Below are positions 39,177 to 51,657 of a stretch of 64,000 nucleotides of DNA, one piece after another. The notes under the pieces are model-generated. The model did no database searches and was not told where the DNA came from. It saw only the letters and a list, made by a program, of their open reading frames with translations. The stretch spans positions 648,578-712,577 of the forward strand of contig NW_005198244.1 of assembly GCF_000372725.1 (NCBI RefSeq), read 5' to 3'. The stretch's first letter is position 1. Every line of letters starts with the position of its first letter. The stretch comes from Emiliania huxleyi CCMP1516 (lineage: Eukaryota; Haptophyta; Isochrysidales; Noelaerhabdaceae). The translations under genes and the position numbers were made by a program.

Positions 39177-39398
39177 TCACTCGGCCACCCATCGGGAAAC
39201 CCGCCCCGCGACAGCTCCCCAGGCCATCGCCGGCACGCCGCCCCAATCATCGTCGTCCCACGTGTCTTCGCTCCAGCCGAGGCCCTCAGCAGTCAACCGC
39301 TGCGCCGGTGTGAGCTCGTCCCAGAGCCTGTCGCAGATCTTCACCGCCTCCCCCTCCTCCGTTCTGCTCTCCTGCTTCTCGCTCAGCGCGCCGCGCAC
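39177..39398 (-). CDS. Coding fragment with a W-x-x-L...LG(W)...WD motif
   Basis: The minus-strand frame reads CDRLWDELTPAQRLTAEGLG followed by WSEDTWDDDDWGG. The pattern W-(D/E)-x-L-(T/S)-x-x-Q/E-R-x-A-A-x-x-L-G-(Y/W)-(T/S)-x-x-(S/T)-W-D is a short motif I recall as common in proteins of haptophytes and other algae, so this stretch is probably real coding sequence. The frame has no ATG at its 5' end (GTG at 39398), so it is likely an internal or last exon. Neighbouring exons were not identified. The gene would be divergent from the dehydrogenase gene that begins at 39646. Confidence 0.5.
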   Translation of the reverse strand: MRGALSEKQESRTEEGEAVKICDRLWDELTPAQRLTAEGLGWSEDTWDDDDWGGVPAMAWGAVAGRVSRWVAE

Positions 39399-39543
39399 GC
39401 CGTGCAGATTGGAGAGATTTGCAGATTGGTCTTTGATTGAGCGGCATGAATGAGCGGAGAACCTTTAGACGAGCCCACCCTTGTTGAAGACCATTACTGG
39501 GACAGCGGGCACCTCCGCTCCCTCCTCCCAGTTGAGCAGCTGA

Positions 39544-41380
<1,837 letters not shown>

Positions 41381-41552
41381 TAATTTTCACCAAAAAAGAC
41401 TGTCGCCTCGCGCGCGCTCGGGTCGAGCGCTTGGGCTTGCGCCCCAGTGCCCAGAGTGCAGAGAGACGCACCGCCGGCGCGTGTGTGGCTGTGGCGCGGG
41501 TACCTGCGGGCCTGAGACAGAGTGTAAGAGTCTCCGTTCCACGGATGCCTCT

Positions 41553-43217
41553 TCAAGCGTCGAGGGCGATCGCCTCGAAGGAGCGCGGCGGGTCCACTAG
41601 CCCGTCTTGCGCGGCGACCTGTTCACAGTCGAAGCCGTGAAACGGGAGCTCACAGTATGTGGGCCAGTCATGCGTGGCGACTCGTTCTCCTCCGGTCTCT
41701 CGGCCAATCCCGCCCAATCTCGACCAATCTCGGCCAATCTCGGCTACTCTCGGCGACCAGCTGCAACTCGTACTCCTCCGCCTCGGACGTGGCGCGCATC
41801 ACCTCGAAATACGCGCCGGCAGTGTGCTCGAGCGCGGCCTTGGGCGAGCGGCCCTGCAGCAAGCCGAACAAGGGGACAGGACCAGGGGGTGGTAGCATAG
41901 CGTGTGGTGAGGAGTGGTATACTCCACCTGCAGCAGGTGCGGTGGGCAGTGTGCAGTCTACCTGCAGCAAGCCGACCAGGAAGAGCGCGCTGGTCAGGTC
42001 TCCCACGCCTTTGAGTGTGGATCATTCAAAGTACGCAGTCACCAATCAAGAGCGTGCGGGCCCAGTCTCTCGCACCGACGGGCGGTCGGCCGAAGGGCAG
42101 CAGCGGCGTCGCGATGTGCCACGCCTCCTCGTGGCCCACCAGCAGCATCTCGAACGAGTCGTCGGGAGACAGGCCAGCGTGGGCGAGGTGCTTCACCTGC
42201 TCACAGCCGCAGGTGTGAATCGGCGCTGCTTACACCAGCGGCCAGCGTGGGCGAAGAGCTTCGCCAGCACGAGGCGGGCGGAGCCTGCGCCAAGTAGAGC
42301 CCGAGCGGCGCGGACGACCGCCTAATCTCAGAGATGTCTATGGTCATCTCGGGTCATCTCGGGTCATCTCGGGTCATCTCGGGTCATCTCGGCGCGATCT
42401 CCTGTCATCTCGGGTGATCTCAGGTAATCTCGGGTGATCTCGAGAGATCTCGAGCCTGCGGCGTGTCTGGCTCGGATCCCGTCATCACGCCGAGCTCGAG
42501 CACGTTTGGACACAGCACGTCGGCGCTCGCGGCGCTGGCCTAGGTGTGCATGGACGGGGAGTTAGGTAGAGTACTACATATATGCGGCAGTACTCGGGGC
42601 ATCGCACGACTGGCAAGGACAACGGAGCTGGACAATGTCATCTCGAGTGCTCGTGCTGGCGTGCACGGGTCTGCACTCGCGTCTAGCGGCGCTGGCCTCG
42701 GCATGGTGCCTCTGCACGCCCTCTGGCACGACACAGCCCTTGGCGGGGTGGCCCATCACCTACGGCTGCCCCATCGACTGGAGAAGACTCCTGCAAACGA
42801 TTTGGAGGGCGGGCTGCTCACCGGGTCGCAGCAGTAGATCGCCGCGGGGTTCGCCGCCTTGACACGACGCACAACGTCCAGCACAGCGCCGCCCTGCTCC
42901 TCGGTGCCGAGATACCCCGAGAGGATTGCGCTGCACCGGCCGAGTGCACCGATCCGCTCGATGCCCTTGGCAAGAAGACCAATCTGCTCAGTCGGTGTCG
43001 GAAGCCCCTCCCATCCCTCGGCGTACTGCGTATGATTCGAGAATTGGACGGTGTTGACAGGCCAAACCTCAACCCCTAGCCGCCTCATCGGGAAGACTGC
43101 CGCCGAATTGCCAGCGGCGCCATAGCAGACGTGGGACTGAATGGAGAGCACGGCGGGCGGGCGGCTCGCAAATCCGCGAGCGCCGAGAGCGAACGCCCGA
43201 GCAGGGCCGAAGCGCAT
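41553..43217 (-). CDS. PDXK: Pyridoxal kinase
   Basis: Eight exons (43217-42822, 42759-42697, 42539-42456, 42321-42265, 42196-42076, 42008-41962, 41853-41758, 41618-41553) join in frame to 309 residues. It phosphorylates pyridoxal, pyridoxine or pyridoxamine with ATP in B6 salvage. Motifs in order: [107 protein letters not shown], the anion-hole and catalytic-Asp motif [16 protein letters not shown], and the closing YELQLVAAQDG. The spacing matches the ribokinase-fold PdxY/PdxK family. The N-terminus ([20 protein letters not shown]) looks like a mitochondrial or organelle presequence. Seven introns of 62-157 nt, several GC-AG, carry the clearest direct repeats in the window. Confidence 0.95.
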
Positions 43218-44531
43218 ATAGTGTGTATGAGCCACCCTCCGTCCCGGGAGGCCCTGGAGAGCCACACCTAGATCTACTACTCACGGACCCAAGACTCACA
43301 GGCTCAGACACTATTCACAGCACATCTCCTTGCCGGGGACTTCGGTCATGCATGCACCACGCGGTCTACATCGCCGAGGTGGGCTGCAAGAAGGTGGCGG
43401 CCGCCAACGTCGAGTCCGTCTTCTCAGGCGCTGGCAAGTTCACGCTGGAGGCGAAGTCTACGGGTCCGGTGCACCTGCGGCAGATCATCAAGGTGAAATA
43501 CCTGTGCTTGCGGCCCACCGAGGAGGCGATCATCGCGCGCTACATGCTGCTGCTGAGCACAAAGCGCACTGGTAACACAGGTACACCACAAGAGAAAAAG
43601 AACCCACACATTCTCTCTCACAACACTAGGCACGGGACTGCAAACAAACAAACAGGCCTACGCGCCCACGTACTCGCTTTCTTTTATGTCCCACCATGCA
43701 GAGCGCATCTCTCTCTCTGTTGTGCGAGGCGTGAACCGCGCCATTCGCTCTCACCTGGCAACCCTGTCTGCACGTCTCGCGCGCGCGTGAACAGGGCTCC
43801 AGGCTGCCCCAAATGACGTGTGAGTGTTAGAGTTGTTTGGTTTTGCTAAAAATCTCTCTCTCTCTCGGGACTGGCGCGCACACTGGCACTAAGAAACTCA
43901 GTCAGGTACACCACGGGCGGGAGCCGCCTATATCAAGCGACTCCTGCGAGGACGGCGAGGCACTTAGCTCCGTGCACTCGACCGCCCTCTCGCCGCGCAG
44001 GCAAGCTCATCGGACGAGATCGGACGATCTGCTCTGCTTATTCATTTACGAGACTGGCGCGCACTGGCGCTAAACAGGTACACCGGAAAAACAATTCCCC
44101 CCCCCCCCCCCGAACACCCCAATTTTCCCTCCCTTTTTTCGCAAGATGCCAGCCCCTCATCAAGAACACCCCAATATTGCCTCCCTTACTTCTCTCTCAC
44201 AAAGGCGCGAGACACCTCCTTGATTGATTGATAGGAAGGCTAAACACACCTCCTCCGCCCCAACGCCAAACATCTGTCATTCTGTCCATCTATCTATCTT
44301 CACTCGACCGACCGACCGCGCGCGTGCGTGCGTCGCCGATCGCCGTCACGCAGCCGACAAACAAACAACACCAAGCACACACACCCTGCAGCGGTGCGAA
44401 GGGCCGGAAGCAGCCTCGCTCTTCGGACGCGGTCGACCCGAGGAAAACGCCTCGCCCTAAGTAAAAGCCGAGCATATTCGTGTACACACTTATTCAAGCG
44501 GGACGTGGACGTCTTCGAACGAGAGTTTTCC
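43218..44531. other. Intergenic with three dispersed-repeat pieces
   Basis: Reverse-oriented copies of the dispersed family lie at about 43560-43640, 43864-43990 and 44046-44088 (GGGACTGGCGCGCAC, CAGGTACACC, GAGGACGGCGAGGCACTTAG). 44095-44113 is a C-run. A short plus-strand frame near 43355-43560 (VGCKKVAAANVESVFSGAGK, FTLEAKSTGPVHLRQIIKVK) looks coding but leads into a repeat; it may be an exon of an unseen or broken gene. Confidence 0.45.
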
Positions 44532-45935
44532 ATGGCGAGTTTTCCACGACGTGCGATGCTACTCGGCTTGGTGAGCGCGGCCGCGGCACAGCCCTGCGTG
44601 GACCTCTCTGAGCTCGAAGGGAAGACGCGGCTGGCGGGCTACCTCGCCCAATATTCCGCCTCGAGCTGGTGCTACTCGCTGCGGCACAGCGCCTCTGCGT
44701 GCAACAGCGCGTATGTTGATCCCTCCAACGACCCGGGCGGAGCTGTCTCTGGCAGCTTTGCGCCGTGCACCTACGGCTGTCGGATGTGCAGCTACTCAAA
44801 CGGAAAGTGCAAGCTCAGAGGCGAGACGTTCATGAACTGTGCCTCGCCGCCGCCGCCCTTCCTGCCGTCGCCACCCCCGTCACCCCCGCCGCCTCCAGCA
44901 CCGCCCCCATCACCCTCCCCGCCACCGGTCCCGCTGCCGTCGCCGACGCCGACGCCACCACCGTTGCCGCCCGCGCCGCCACCCATGCCCTGCAAGGACC
45001 CGCCAGAGATTGCAAGCATGACCAAGCTGCTCGGCTATGGCGCTCCCAGCTACTCCACCATGGACTGGTGCTGGCGACTCAAGAATAGCGGCGAAGACGC
45101 CTGCAACAGCGGCTACGTCGAGGCACCGATTGTCGACAGCTACCTCGATGGCTGCAGCATTGACAGCCCCTGCCAGATGTGCGGCTGGACCGGCGGAAAA
45201 TGCAAGCTCGCTGGCCTCACGTTTGTGGTTTGCGCGTCACCGCCGCCACCAGCACCACCCTTGCCACCGCCACCCTCCACGTCTTCCTCGCCACCACCAC
45301 CACCGCCAACGCCAGGCGTAAGATACACGCTCGAGGGCTGTGAGTGCTTGGAGGTGTGGAGCGTCGAGTATCTCGGAGTGACCATCACTGACTATTGCGG
45401 GGACCCGGAAGGCGAAGCCGCTGGCGAGTGGTGCATGGTCGAGAGCACCACCTGTCAATCAAGCGACTGGGGCTACTGCGCTCCGCTGGCTTTCCCCCCT
45501 TCGACGCCTCCGCCCTCGCTCTCTCCCCTGCCCCCTCCGCCGCCTCCGCCGTCGCCCCCGCCGCCTTCGCCGGTGCCATCGCCGCCACCTCCGGGGGGGG
45601 GGGGGTCGGCCATGAGCTTAGTTGTGGGTGCAGGGGGGGTACCGAGCAGTTGTGCGGCCGCTCCAGGGTCCCATATATTAAGTAAAGAAAAAAGCGGGCA
45701 CGCCAAAAACGGAAGGGGTGGGAGAGAAGGACGACAGGGTCCCCACCACGTGCACGTGAGCAGGCTCTTGGAAGGACGATCAGGGACGCAGAGGGTCCCA
45801 TATGCATCCGCCCAGTTTGTTTTTTACCAGCGCAGCGGGAGGGTTCGGGGCGGGGACCTGTTCTTTTTTACCCACCTCACAGTAGAGAGGTGTCCGTATT
45901 TATTTATTTATTTATTTATTTATTCGGGCTCCTAG
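44532..45935 (+). CDS. Secreted Cys-rich protein with Pro-rich (SPPPP) linkers
   Basis: A 467-residue protein from the ATG at 44532, with a signal peptide (MASFPRRAMLLGLVSAAAAQ). Two related Cys-rich modules of about 90 residues (SSWCYSLRHSASACNSAYVD with CRMCSYSNGKCKLRGETF; MDWCWRLKNSGEDACNSGYV with CQMCGWTGGKCKLAGLTF) and a third, shorter Cys-rich block are separated by PPPPSPPPP linkers. This is the layout of pherophorins and other hydroxyproline-rich algal wall proteins, though the Cys modules are not the classical pherophorin domain. I infer an extracellular matrix or scale-associated protein. After about 45600 the frame runs through a G-run and dispersed-repeat sequence and ends in repeated YLFI, so the natural C-terminus is probably earlier or the gene has a 3' intron. 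Confidence 0.7.
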   Translation: MASFPRRAMLLGLVSAAAAQPCVDLSELEGKTRLAGYLAQYSASSWCYSLRHSASACNSAYVDPSNDPGGAVSGSFAPCTYGCRMCSYSNGKCKLRGETFMNCASPPPPFLPSPPPSPPPPPAPPPSPSPPPVPLPSPTPTPPPLPPAPPPMPCKDPPEIASMTKLLGYGAPSYSTMDWCWRLKNSGEDACNSGYVEAPIVDSYLDGCSIDSPCQMCGWTGGKCKLAGLTFVVCASPPPPAPPLPPPPSTSSSPPPPPPTPGVRYTLEGCECLEVWSVEYLGVTITDYCGDPEGEAAGEWCMVESTTCQSSDWGYCAPLAFPPSTPPPSLSPLPPPPPPPSPPPPSPVPSPPPPGGGGSAMSLVVGAGGVPSSCAAAPGSHILSKEKSGHAKNGRGGREGRQGPHHVHVSRLLEGRSGTQRVPYASAQFVFYQRSGRVRGGDLFFFTHLTVERCPYLFIYLFIYSGS

Positions 45936-47332
45936 CTGGCGCGATAGGGGGTCTGTTGCAACTCGCTGTGGATTTCCCAGCTCCCACCCGATAGGTTGGT
46001 AGGTTGATCTTGTTTGGCCCAAAACGGCCAAAAGGGCCCTGCAATAGGTAGGTACCCCCGATTTTCGCCATTTTTCGCCATTTTCGCTTCGCTGCGCGAA
46101 TTGGGGATAGCGGATAGGTAGGTACAAGGTAGGGCGTTTTGGCGCGAGTCACTTACACCTTACCTTACAGACCCCTTCCGGCTACCCTACAGTCTGTTGC
46201 GGGCATTAAGAAAACAGGATCTCGCGGCACGCCGCCGTTTCTTTCTAAGCCTTTCCACACACCCCACCCATCCCACGCCGTGGTTTCTTAGCTTCAGCTG
46301 GCACCCCAGGTCAGTCAGTCGTCAGAGAGAGATTTTTAGCAATCAGGTCGTAGGAATTTTTAGCAATCAGGTCGTAAAAATGAGAAAAATGAATTAGGTT
46401 TTCGCGGAGAGTAGTATGGTTTCTTGATGCCCGCGGCGAACACCCCGTCATAGGGAACCCTCTCTGAGGACCCATTGGTCTCGCCTGGCTCTGCGGTGTG
46501 CTCTACCCGGTACCTCACCATTTCCGCGGCGAGATACTCGTCGCCTCACCTACCCGGGTAGGTACCTCCAGTATCGTAGTCTTTGTTAGTATCGAGGTCT
46601 CGCGAGTTTTGGGGGTTCTCGGCGCCGCACAGCGCTGCGAGCAGCGCGATGCCACGGCGCTCGGCCTGCTGAGAGAAGACCTTCCCGAACGGCAGTGACA
46701 AGTTACCCGACATCAATCGTCGACGGCAACCTCGAGAACTGCGCCTCCAAAGTCGCCCAGATTCGCCTCTCGCGGCGCGCTGAGTTAGTATCGCCGGTGC
46801 GCCAGCAGGCTCTGCTCCACAGCAGGGCATGCTCGACTGGCTCCTGCTAGCCGTGCGCCCTGGTGGCATCCATTGCCAGCTCAGGTAGCCTCAGGAGGTC
46901 GCCTCGCGCACGACGCGGCGTCGCACAGCACCGCTCAGCGTTACTACCGAGTTAGTATCGTCGACCCACAGAGACTGCTCTTCTGTAGGTGGAGCCGACA
47001 AACGCCGGCCGGGTCGGCCCCGCCGCCCCCATCGCCGCCGCCGGGGCGGCGGCGGCCTCGGCGGACCATCCGGCGCGCCGCGCGCCCGTCGGGGAGGTGT
47101 TCACCACCCCTGGCTCCTCACCCCGCCACGCCTTCGTGCGGACGCCGTGGCACCCACCTCAGGCGCCGCTCAGACTCGGTTGACGGCCACCCAAGTGCTT
47201 GGCTCGTGCCAAGCCGACCGGCAGGCGATTCCCACTCACTGCTAGGCTAAGCTCGGGCTGTCCGGCGTCAGTGTGGTGCTGTGAGGGGCGCCACCCCCAA
47301 AACTACGATCGTTATAGTACCGTGCGGGGGCA
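45936..47332. other. Region with a possible unresolved gene
   Basis: 45936-46400 is repeat-rich (GATAGGTAGGTAC copies; a 25-bp tandem duplication around TTTTTAGCAATCAGGTCGTA at 46331-46379). Between 46585 and 46960 the decamer GTTAGTATCG occurs three times, each followed 25-60 bases later by a CAG or TAG, which looks like three related introns of a plus-strand gene. Short coding-like pieces lie between them (RCEQRDATALGLLREDLPER; TSIVDGNLENCASKVAQIRL), but I could not assemble a protein. 46990-47190 is Ala/Pro-rich. Confidence 0.35.
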
Positions 47333-49797
47333 GTGCATTTAATTCTGTCAAAAATCCAAATCTGCTCCGTGGAGCTTATTGGGCTAGGATTATACGTCCG
47401 GGAGGCCCCCCATGCGTGCCGTAACGATCGACAGCGAGTGGCTACTCTGTTCACGTTCACACCTCGTCAGCCCCAAGACCCCGGTGTGCTCATGCTCGGC
47501 CAACCCTTTGCCAGCAGCGTCTCGGCGGACCCCGTTCCGAGCTGGGGATGTGGCCGCTCCGCACATTCACCTGGCTCCTCCGATCGGACGATGCGGTACC
47601 GGCCGGCCAGCGGCCAGCCGACACAATACCGCCTGATGCTGCCACAACATGCCGACGGGAAAACACCTCTGCCGCTGGTCCTTTCGTTCCACGGGTGGGC
47701 CGGCAACCTGTCGGAGCGGCCCGTGCTCCTCGCGCACGGGCGGCAGCACGGCTACATCGTCGCCGCACCGACCGGCTTTGCAGACGATTTGTGGCCGTCG
47801 TGGAACGGCGGCGGCAGCACACGCTCTCCAGGCCGGCTCGGCGCCACCTGCCTCGACCCGACGGGCTCGCTCTGCCTGGGAGGGTGGAGGAGCTGACAAA
47901 CCCTCTCCGATTTTCTCGTATTCCCTGCAGGCTCGCTGTTTGACCCGCCCGGGACGAAGGGCTACTGCTACGCCTCCTGCGGCACGTGTGATGACGCCTG
48001 CTGGTGGACGACCTGCGAGGACTCCGTGGCACAGGCGGACTCACCAGCGTCCAAACACCGCCAACACAACACAACACGACAAGAAGCCTCGACACTCTCT
48101 CCAACATGCGGCGCAGGCGGCGGCGCTGCTCGACGAGCTGCTCGGCGACGTGTGCGTCGATGCGTCCCGCGTCTTTGCGACGGGCGTGTCCAACGGCAGA
48201 GCCATCTCTCTGTGCCGGGACCCTGGGAGGCAAGCTCCTCGGAGCCTCTCAGAGCCGTCCTAGGCGCCATCTTTCTGTACGAGCTCGCCTCCGACCCGCG
48301 CACCGCCGGCCGGTTCGCAGGCTCTCCGCCCCCAGACCCTTCTTGCCTGCTCCTGCCTCCACACCTGCGGTCCTGCCTCCACAGCTGCGGTCCTGTCTTC
48401 ACACCTGCGCTCCTGTCTTCACACCGCCGGCCCGGTTCGCAGGCTACGCGCCCGTGGTTGGGTCCCCTCATGCCGGCTTCAACGCGCCGCCGCTGCACCC
48501 GCCGGCGGCCTTGCTCGCGCGTGTGCGGCGGGCTGTGAACAGCGCCTCTTCACACTGTCCCTGCGGGCAGGCGGCCTTCTTTGGCGTGTGGGGCGAGCTA
48601 GACACGACGGTCCCTCCCGCCGCCGCCAACGCAAGCGGCGACGGGGCGGTCGGCACCTTCTCTCCACACCTGTCTTTCCAAGCCGGACTGCTTTCTGTTT
48701 TAGGCGAGCGACGGCGTGGCAGTCGACACGAGCTACGCCGGGGGCTGGAGGTACACGGCGGCGCGCGCAGTCACAGCCCGGTGGGCTGAGGCGTCTGCCC
48801 GCCCGCGCCGCGACCCTTCTGGGAGGTTTCCGGGAGCCTTCCAGGAGCCTTCTAGGCGAACGGCTGCCGGCCCGAGCCACAACCGCTCGGACAGCCGCAC
48901 TCGTGGGGCGGCAGAGGCTGCGTGGGCTACCAGTTTTGTGCGGGCGGTTCCGAGGTGCGATGCATTCGTTCGCCGAGATTCGCCGAGATCCCTCTTTCGA
49001 CTGCATCTCACGGCGGTCGAGATTGTACCTCATCAGGTGGTCGAGTGCGTGTGGGGCGGCGGCGGGCACGACGCGCCCCCGTGGGCCGAGGACCGCGCTT
49101 CCTAGACGCAGCACCGACCCCCCTCCGCTCGAACGGGCCCGCGAGACGACGCGACGTTGGCCACATGCACCTAGCGGCACTTCCCCCTCTCTCGCCCACT
49201 GTCCTCTCTCTCGCGCGTGCGCATGCTGACTCGCGCGTGCGCATGCCGCCCGCAGGACGCGCTCCTCCACTTCATGCGCCCACGCGCCTCGGACGCGCCG
49301 CTTGCCAGGACATGTCCTGGACGCTTCTCGGCACTTGCTAGGCGCCGCCACGCCGTCTCCCGGACACGTCCAGGACATGTCTTGGACGCTTCTCGGCACT
49401 TGCTAGGCGCCGCCACGTCGCACACGCGTCGCGCCTGCCTCCGCCGCGGCCGAGCTACTACGAGGCGGCGCAGCGCGGCGGCCTCTCCGCCGGCGACGCC
49501 GCAGAGGTCGCGCTGATTGCGACCGCCGTTGTCGCTCTCGCCGCCGCCGCAGCAGCTTGCGTAGTTCGGTGTCACCGCCGCCGCCGCCAGCGCCAGGCGC
49601 TGCTTTCGTCCCTTTCGCAGAGAGGCATCAGCGTCGGCCCTTGCGCCCCTCGCGCAAGCGCCGGCCGGGGCGGCAGCATGCGCACCGCCTCGCTCCCGGT
49701 GGTTGCGGTCCTCGAACCCGCCGCCGAGGAGATGGCATGCCAGATGGAGGACCCCTGGGCGGGCGGCGCCGCTACGGTTCCGCCCGCGGCAGACTGA
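47333..49797 (+). CDS. Secreted/membrane-anchored PHB-depolymerase-like esterase
   Basis: Exons I can place: first visible exon up to 47864, then 47931-48028, 48117-48195, 48264-48320, 48443-48504, 48571-48630, 48704 to about 48793, with later exons near 48920-48955, 49039-49095, 49257-49290 and a last one ending at the TGA at 49795. The alpha/beta-hydrolase core of the LpqC/feruloyl-esterase type is clear: YRLMLPQHADG, PLPLVLSFHGWAGNLSERPV, GYIVAAPTGFADDLWPSWNG, a Cys-rich loop (GYCYASCGTCDDACWWTTC), the nucleophile in ATGVSNGAIFLYELASDP, the Asp in FGVWGELDTTVPP, and the His in VVECVWGGGGHDAP. The last exon adds one hydrophobic helix (VALIATAVVALAAAAAACVV) and a basic tail, so the enzyme is probably anchored with the catalytic part outside. 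The 5' end and signal peptide are not resolved; 47333 is only the start of the open frame. Introns of 66-122 nt show the same direct-repeat habit. Confidence 0.72.
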
Positions 49798-50011
49798 GCG
49801 AGCCATTAGTGTACAGTTAATCGAGCCGCTCTCCGCGACGTGTATGTTTCATACATGCAAGTGAGCTTGTTTCGGGGGGGTCGCGTGAACCCCACCAGCC
49901 GACACGCTCGAGACAGAAAGATATGCATCATGCGACATGGCGGTGAAGCTACCGCACCCGCGGGCGGTGGCGACACTCTCAGACTGCGAGACCCAGGCGC
50001 CAGACCGGACA

Positions 50012-50419
50012 TCAGCTAGCCTTGTCCCACGGCATTGGCGGGAGGGTCACGCCGAAGAAGGTGGCGGGCTCCGGCTTGGGAGGCGACGACTTGCACAGGA
50101 CCTGCCCGTCCTGAGGCAGGATACCCGGCCCACCGCCTACGCCAAACTCCGTCTCCTCGCAGGCGAGTGCATCGTTCGGCTCCTCGCAGGCCCACCATTG
50201 GACTCCCGTCGCAGGCTCCTCGCCAATCAGCTCGCAGGCGTCAGGCTCCTTGTCGTCAGGCTCGGCGGCGGCGGTGGCCAAGGCTCTGACTGGCGACATA
50301 AGATGCGAGAACCGGACGCGAGATGCGCTGGAGAGAGACGACACAGCCGAAGTCAGGCCCAAAAACATATGAGAGGACTGTGCGAAGAAGGGAGAGATGA
50401 AGTGCGCTAAAGAATTCAT
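50012..50419 (-). CDS. Hypothetical 135-residue protein
   Basis: The ATG at 50419 opens a clean frame whose N-terminus is hydrophobic/Ser-rich (MNSLAHFISPFFAQSSHMFL) and could be a targeting signal. The mature part is acidic and Cys/Trp-containing (ELIGEEPATGVQWWACEEPN, DALACEETEFGVGGGPGILP), with a Pro-rich end. I recognise no family. The uneven, non-repetitive composition supports coding; the other frames here are poorer. It could be the last exon of a longer gene. Confidence 0.42.
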   Translation of the reverse strand: MNSLAHFISPFFAQSSHMFLGLTSAVSSLSSASRVRFSHLMSPVRALATAAAEPDDKEPDACELIGEEPATGVQWWACEEPNDALACEETEFGVGGGPGILPQDGQVLCKSSPPKPEPATFFGVTLPPMPWDKAS

Positions 50420-51657
50420 TGTTGAATTCGCCTAACACACCTCGGCATCGCCGACCCCCCCAGCCCCCTGCCGCCGCCGCCCGCCGCCGTCCCCGTCGCA
50501 ACGCCGCCGCCCACTTTCTTTACTGCCGGCTCCAAGCTGGAGGCAGCAAAGGCGGCACGCAGACAGAACTCTGAGAATGACCATCGTGTAGCAGGCAGGC
50601 CCGGCTAACCGCGTGTGGTTTCTGTGTGTAGTGTACTCTCTCTCGACTTCTCTCTCTCTCCAGTGTCTCTCTCACTGTCACTCTCTCACTGTATACCGCA
50701 GGCCCCCCCGACCGCGTCGAACTCATCGGCGCGGGCTCTGTTTCTCGGAGGTTAGTGCACCACTAACCGCCGTGAAGCGCAAAAGCACTTGGAGCAAGAA
50801 CACTACGACCTGGTGCTGGGTCAGGCTCATACTAGCACCCCACCTCGCGCGCGGGCCGGTCTTCTGGCCCAGCACTTTAGAAAACTTTAGAAAAGAAGGG
50901 GCAGCACACGATTCACGATTCAGCCCTGTGTGGTGGCGCGGCGTGCCGTCCTCCCATGCTCCCATCCGCATCCCTCCAAACAACTCTAACACTCACACGT
51001 CATATCTCTCTCATCCCTCCTGGTTTTCTGCGCTAGCCCCCCCCCCCCCCCACGTGAAGGTGTGTCGGGAATCGTGCAAAAAGAAAGAAAACAGACAACC
51101 CAAGGCGGGAGGGATGGGAGGACGGCACGCCGCCACCACACAGGGATTTTAAGGAGAGGAGTGTGGTGTTAGCCCTCGCCCACCCTAACCCTTGGTCGTC
51201 GGGACGTGCGTGTGCGAGAGATTTGGTTGTAAAATTCTTTCTTTCTTTCTCACGCGACAGAGAGAAGAAATGCTGCGGCGGCGCGGCCGGTCGAGGCCGG
51301 GCTCGGCCCGGCCCGCGACGGCTGGCCGCCGACGAGCGCGCTCGCGCTGCTCGTCAAGATGGCGGCGGTGGCGATTGCGGCCACAAAAGTTCAGGCGTAC
51401 AGCGCTCAGGCGTCTATCATCTGTCGTCTGTTGTCGCATTTCGCACACGCGCGCGCCGCGCGACCCGCGTCGCTCCGCGAGGGCATGAGCCTTCCGCGAT
51501 TCGATCCCGCAGCCAAAAGCTGCTCGCTCGAACCGCGGCCGACTCTGCCATCGCGGCCGCAGCTGTCGAGCTCTCCAGAAAACTGGTGCCTCATATGCTG
51601 CCTCCCTGCGGATGCTGCCGGCGAGCCTGGCGGTCCGCTGTACTACAAGGAAGTGCT
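50420..51657. other. Intergenic, dispersed repeats
   Basis: 50698-50742 is a fragment of the 390-bp repeat. 51105-51250 holds the family piece GGCACGCCGCCACCACACAG and ends with TTGTAAAATTCTTTC. 51260-51600 is GC-rich and open in several frames without a recognisable motif. CT-rich microsatellites occur near 50635-50690. Confidence 0.45.
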
